A stretch of 13,130 bases of DNA from an uncultured Lacibacter sp. (GTDB lineage Bacteria; Bacteroidota; Bacteroidia; Chitinophagales; Chitinophagaceae). The position numbers were made by a program, and so were the translations under genes. This document shows, piece by piece, positions 12,542 through 13,130 of the stretch (positions are counted from its first letter, which is position 1; every line of letters starts with the position of its first letter). The notes beneath the pieces were generated by a model, which searched no databases, had not been told where the DNA came from, and saw nothing but the letters and a program-made list of their open reading frames with translations. Where the stretch lies: contig NZ_CAMLGT010000087.1 of NCBI RefSeq assembly GCF_946479605.1, forward strand, positions 1 to 13,130. The letters are read 5' to 3'.

Positions 12542-13130
12542 TTATTCAGCTGCAGGGAATCCAGCTTTCATTTCTTTGATCCATTCTAACGTATCAGGTA
12601 ATGTTCTTGCCTGTTCGGTTGTAAATTCTCCAATGCGTGTGCGGCGTAAACTGCTGAGATGTGCACCACAACCCAATGCTTTTCCATAATCATGTGCCAG
12701 GCTGCGGATATAGGTACCTGTTGAACATACTACACGGAAATGCAGAACAGGTAATTCAATTGCGGTGATTTCAAATGCAGCAATGTGCAACGGTCTTGGT
12801 TCAAGCACAACATCCACACCTTTTCGTGCCATTAAGTAAACAGGTTTGCCATCACGTTTAATAGCTGAGTGTGTTGGTGGCACCTGCATAATATCACCAA
12901 TGAATTGTTTGGTTGTTTCATCAATGAGTTCAGGTGTTACGAAAGAAAAATCTTTATGCTGTTCAGGTTCGCTTTCAAGATCGTATGTGGGAGTAACAGC
13001 ACCAATGGTAAATGTGCCGGTGTATTCTTTTTCACGGGCCTGGTATTCATTAATGCGTTTGGTGAATTTGCCAGTGCAGAGGATGAGTAAGCCAGTTGCC
13101 AGGGGATCAAGTGTGCCAGCATGCCCCACT
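12542..13130 (-). CDS. truB: tRNA pseudouridine(55) synthase TruB (partial)
   Basis: About 196 residues of the C-terminal part. The gene runs off the window, so the true start is beyond 13130. TruB makes pseudouridine 55 in the T arm of tRNAs. The conserved motif VGHAGTLDPLATGLL opens the visible segment, with the catalytic Asp in TLDP. TKQFIGDIMQVPPTHSAIKRDGKPVY and STGTYIRSLAHDYGKALGCGAHLSSLRRTRIGEFT are typical later TruB blocks. The Val of VGHAG is encoded by the GTG at 13129-13127. It could be mistaken for a start, but it lies inside the family alignment: some 35-45 residues of the N-terminus are missing. The stop at 12542-12544 lies 5 bases from the convergent tamL stop. Confidence 0.95.
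   Translation of the reverse strand, partial: VGHAGTLDPLATGLLILCTGKFTKRINEYQAREKEYTGTFTIGAVTPTYDLESEPEQHKDFSFVTPELIDETTKQFIGDIMQVPPTHSAIKRDGKPVYLMARKGVDVVLEPRPLHIAAFEITAIELPVLHFRVVCSTGTYIRSLAHDYGKALGCGAHLSSLRRTRIGEFTTEQARTLPDTLEWIKEMKAGFPAAE

Noticed and set aside
13127..13129. GTG as the truB start codon
   Set aside because: It encodes the Val of the internal VGHAGTLDP motif; the real N-terminus lies beyond the window.

Overview
The window looks like a chromosomal stretch from a Bacteroidota bacterium, probably Chitinophagaceae-like. This rests on promoter-like boxes of the TAnnTTTG type, weak Shine-Dalgarno sequences, a lipid-anchored TamA homologue (TamL), a DUF4199 membrane protein and a Bacteroidota-style second dihydroorotase. 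No exact genus can be claimed. Most of the window is ordinary housekeeping and cell-envelope content. I see no CRISPR array, prophage, toxin-antitoxin pair or multi-gene defence system.

Layout: 1-93 is the 3' end of a LuxR-type regulator gene. 268-828 encodes a small secreted lipoprotein. 878-1111 holds a tRNA-Pro(GGG) on the minus strand, followed by a decayed second tRNA and two nearly identical hairpin terminators. 1234-3972 is a tight plus-strand operon: a dihydroorotase-like protein that has lost most metal ligands, a DUF4199 membrane protein and a polyprenyl-phosphate-type GT2 glycosyltransferase. 3980-4468 is a compact cassette: a GxxExxY-family gene with a PD-(D/E)xK-like motif between imperfect 38-nt inverted repeats. 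4461-5606 is a GT-B glycosyltransferase whose annotated start lies in the right-hand repeat. 5730-6938 is a gmhA-gmhB-like pair for heptose phosphate metabolism. 6976-7977 and 7974-8399 are convergent genes for exported proteins of unknown function that share a TTAA at their stops. 8512-9141 is an NAD(P)-binding SDR-like protein. 9143-9278 is an inverted-repeat element wedged between convergent genes. 9281-10018 (minus) is a SpoU/TrmH rRNA methyltransferase, divergent from tamL (10032-12536) with only 13 bp between start codons. 12542-13130 (minus) is truB, cut by the window end.

How the genes fit together: two glycosyltransferases and the gmhA/gmhB-like pair point to surface glycan (LPS or other glycoconjugate) synthesis, and TamL to outer-membrane protein assembly. 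TruB and SpoU belong to RNA modification. The most interesting material is between or beside the genes: the GxxExxY inverted-repeat cassette, the related-looking ORF-free inverted repeat at 9143-9278, a third repeat-rich spacer at 5630-5704, the decayed tRNA-plus-terminator duplicate, and the probably non-catalytic dihydroorotase.
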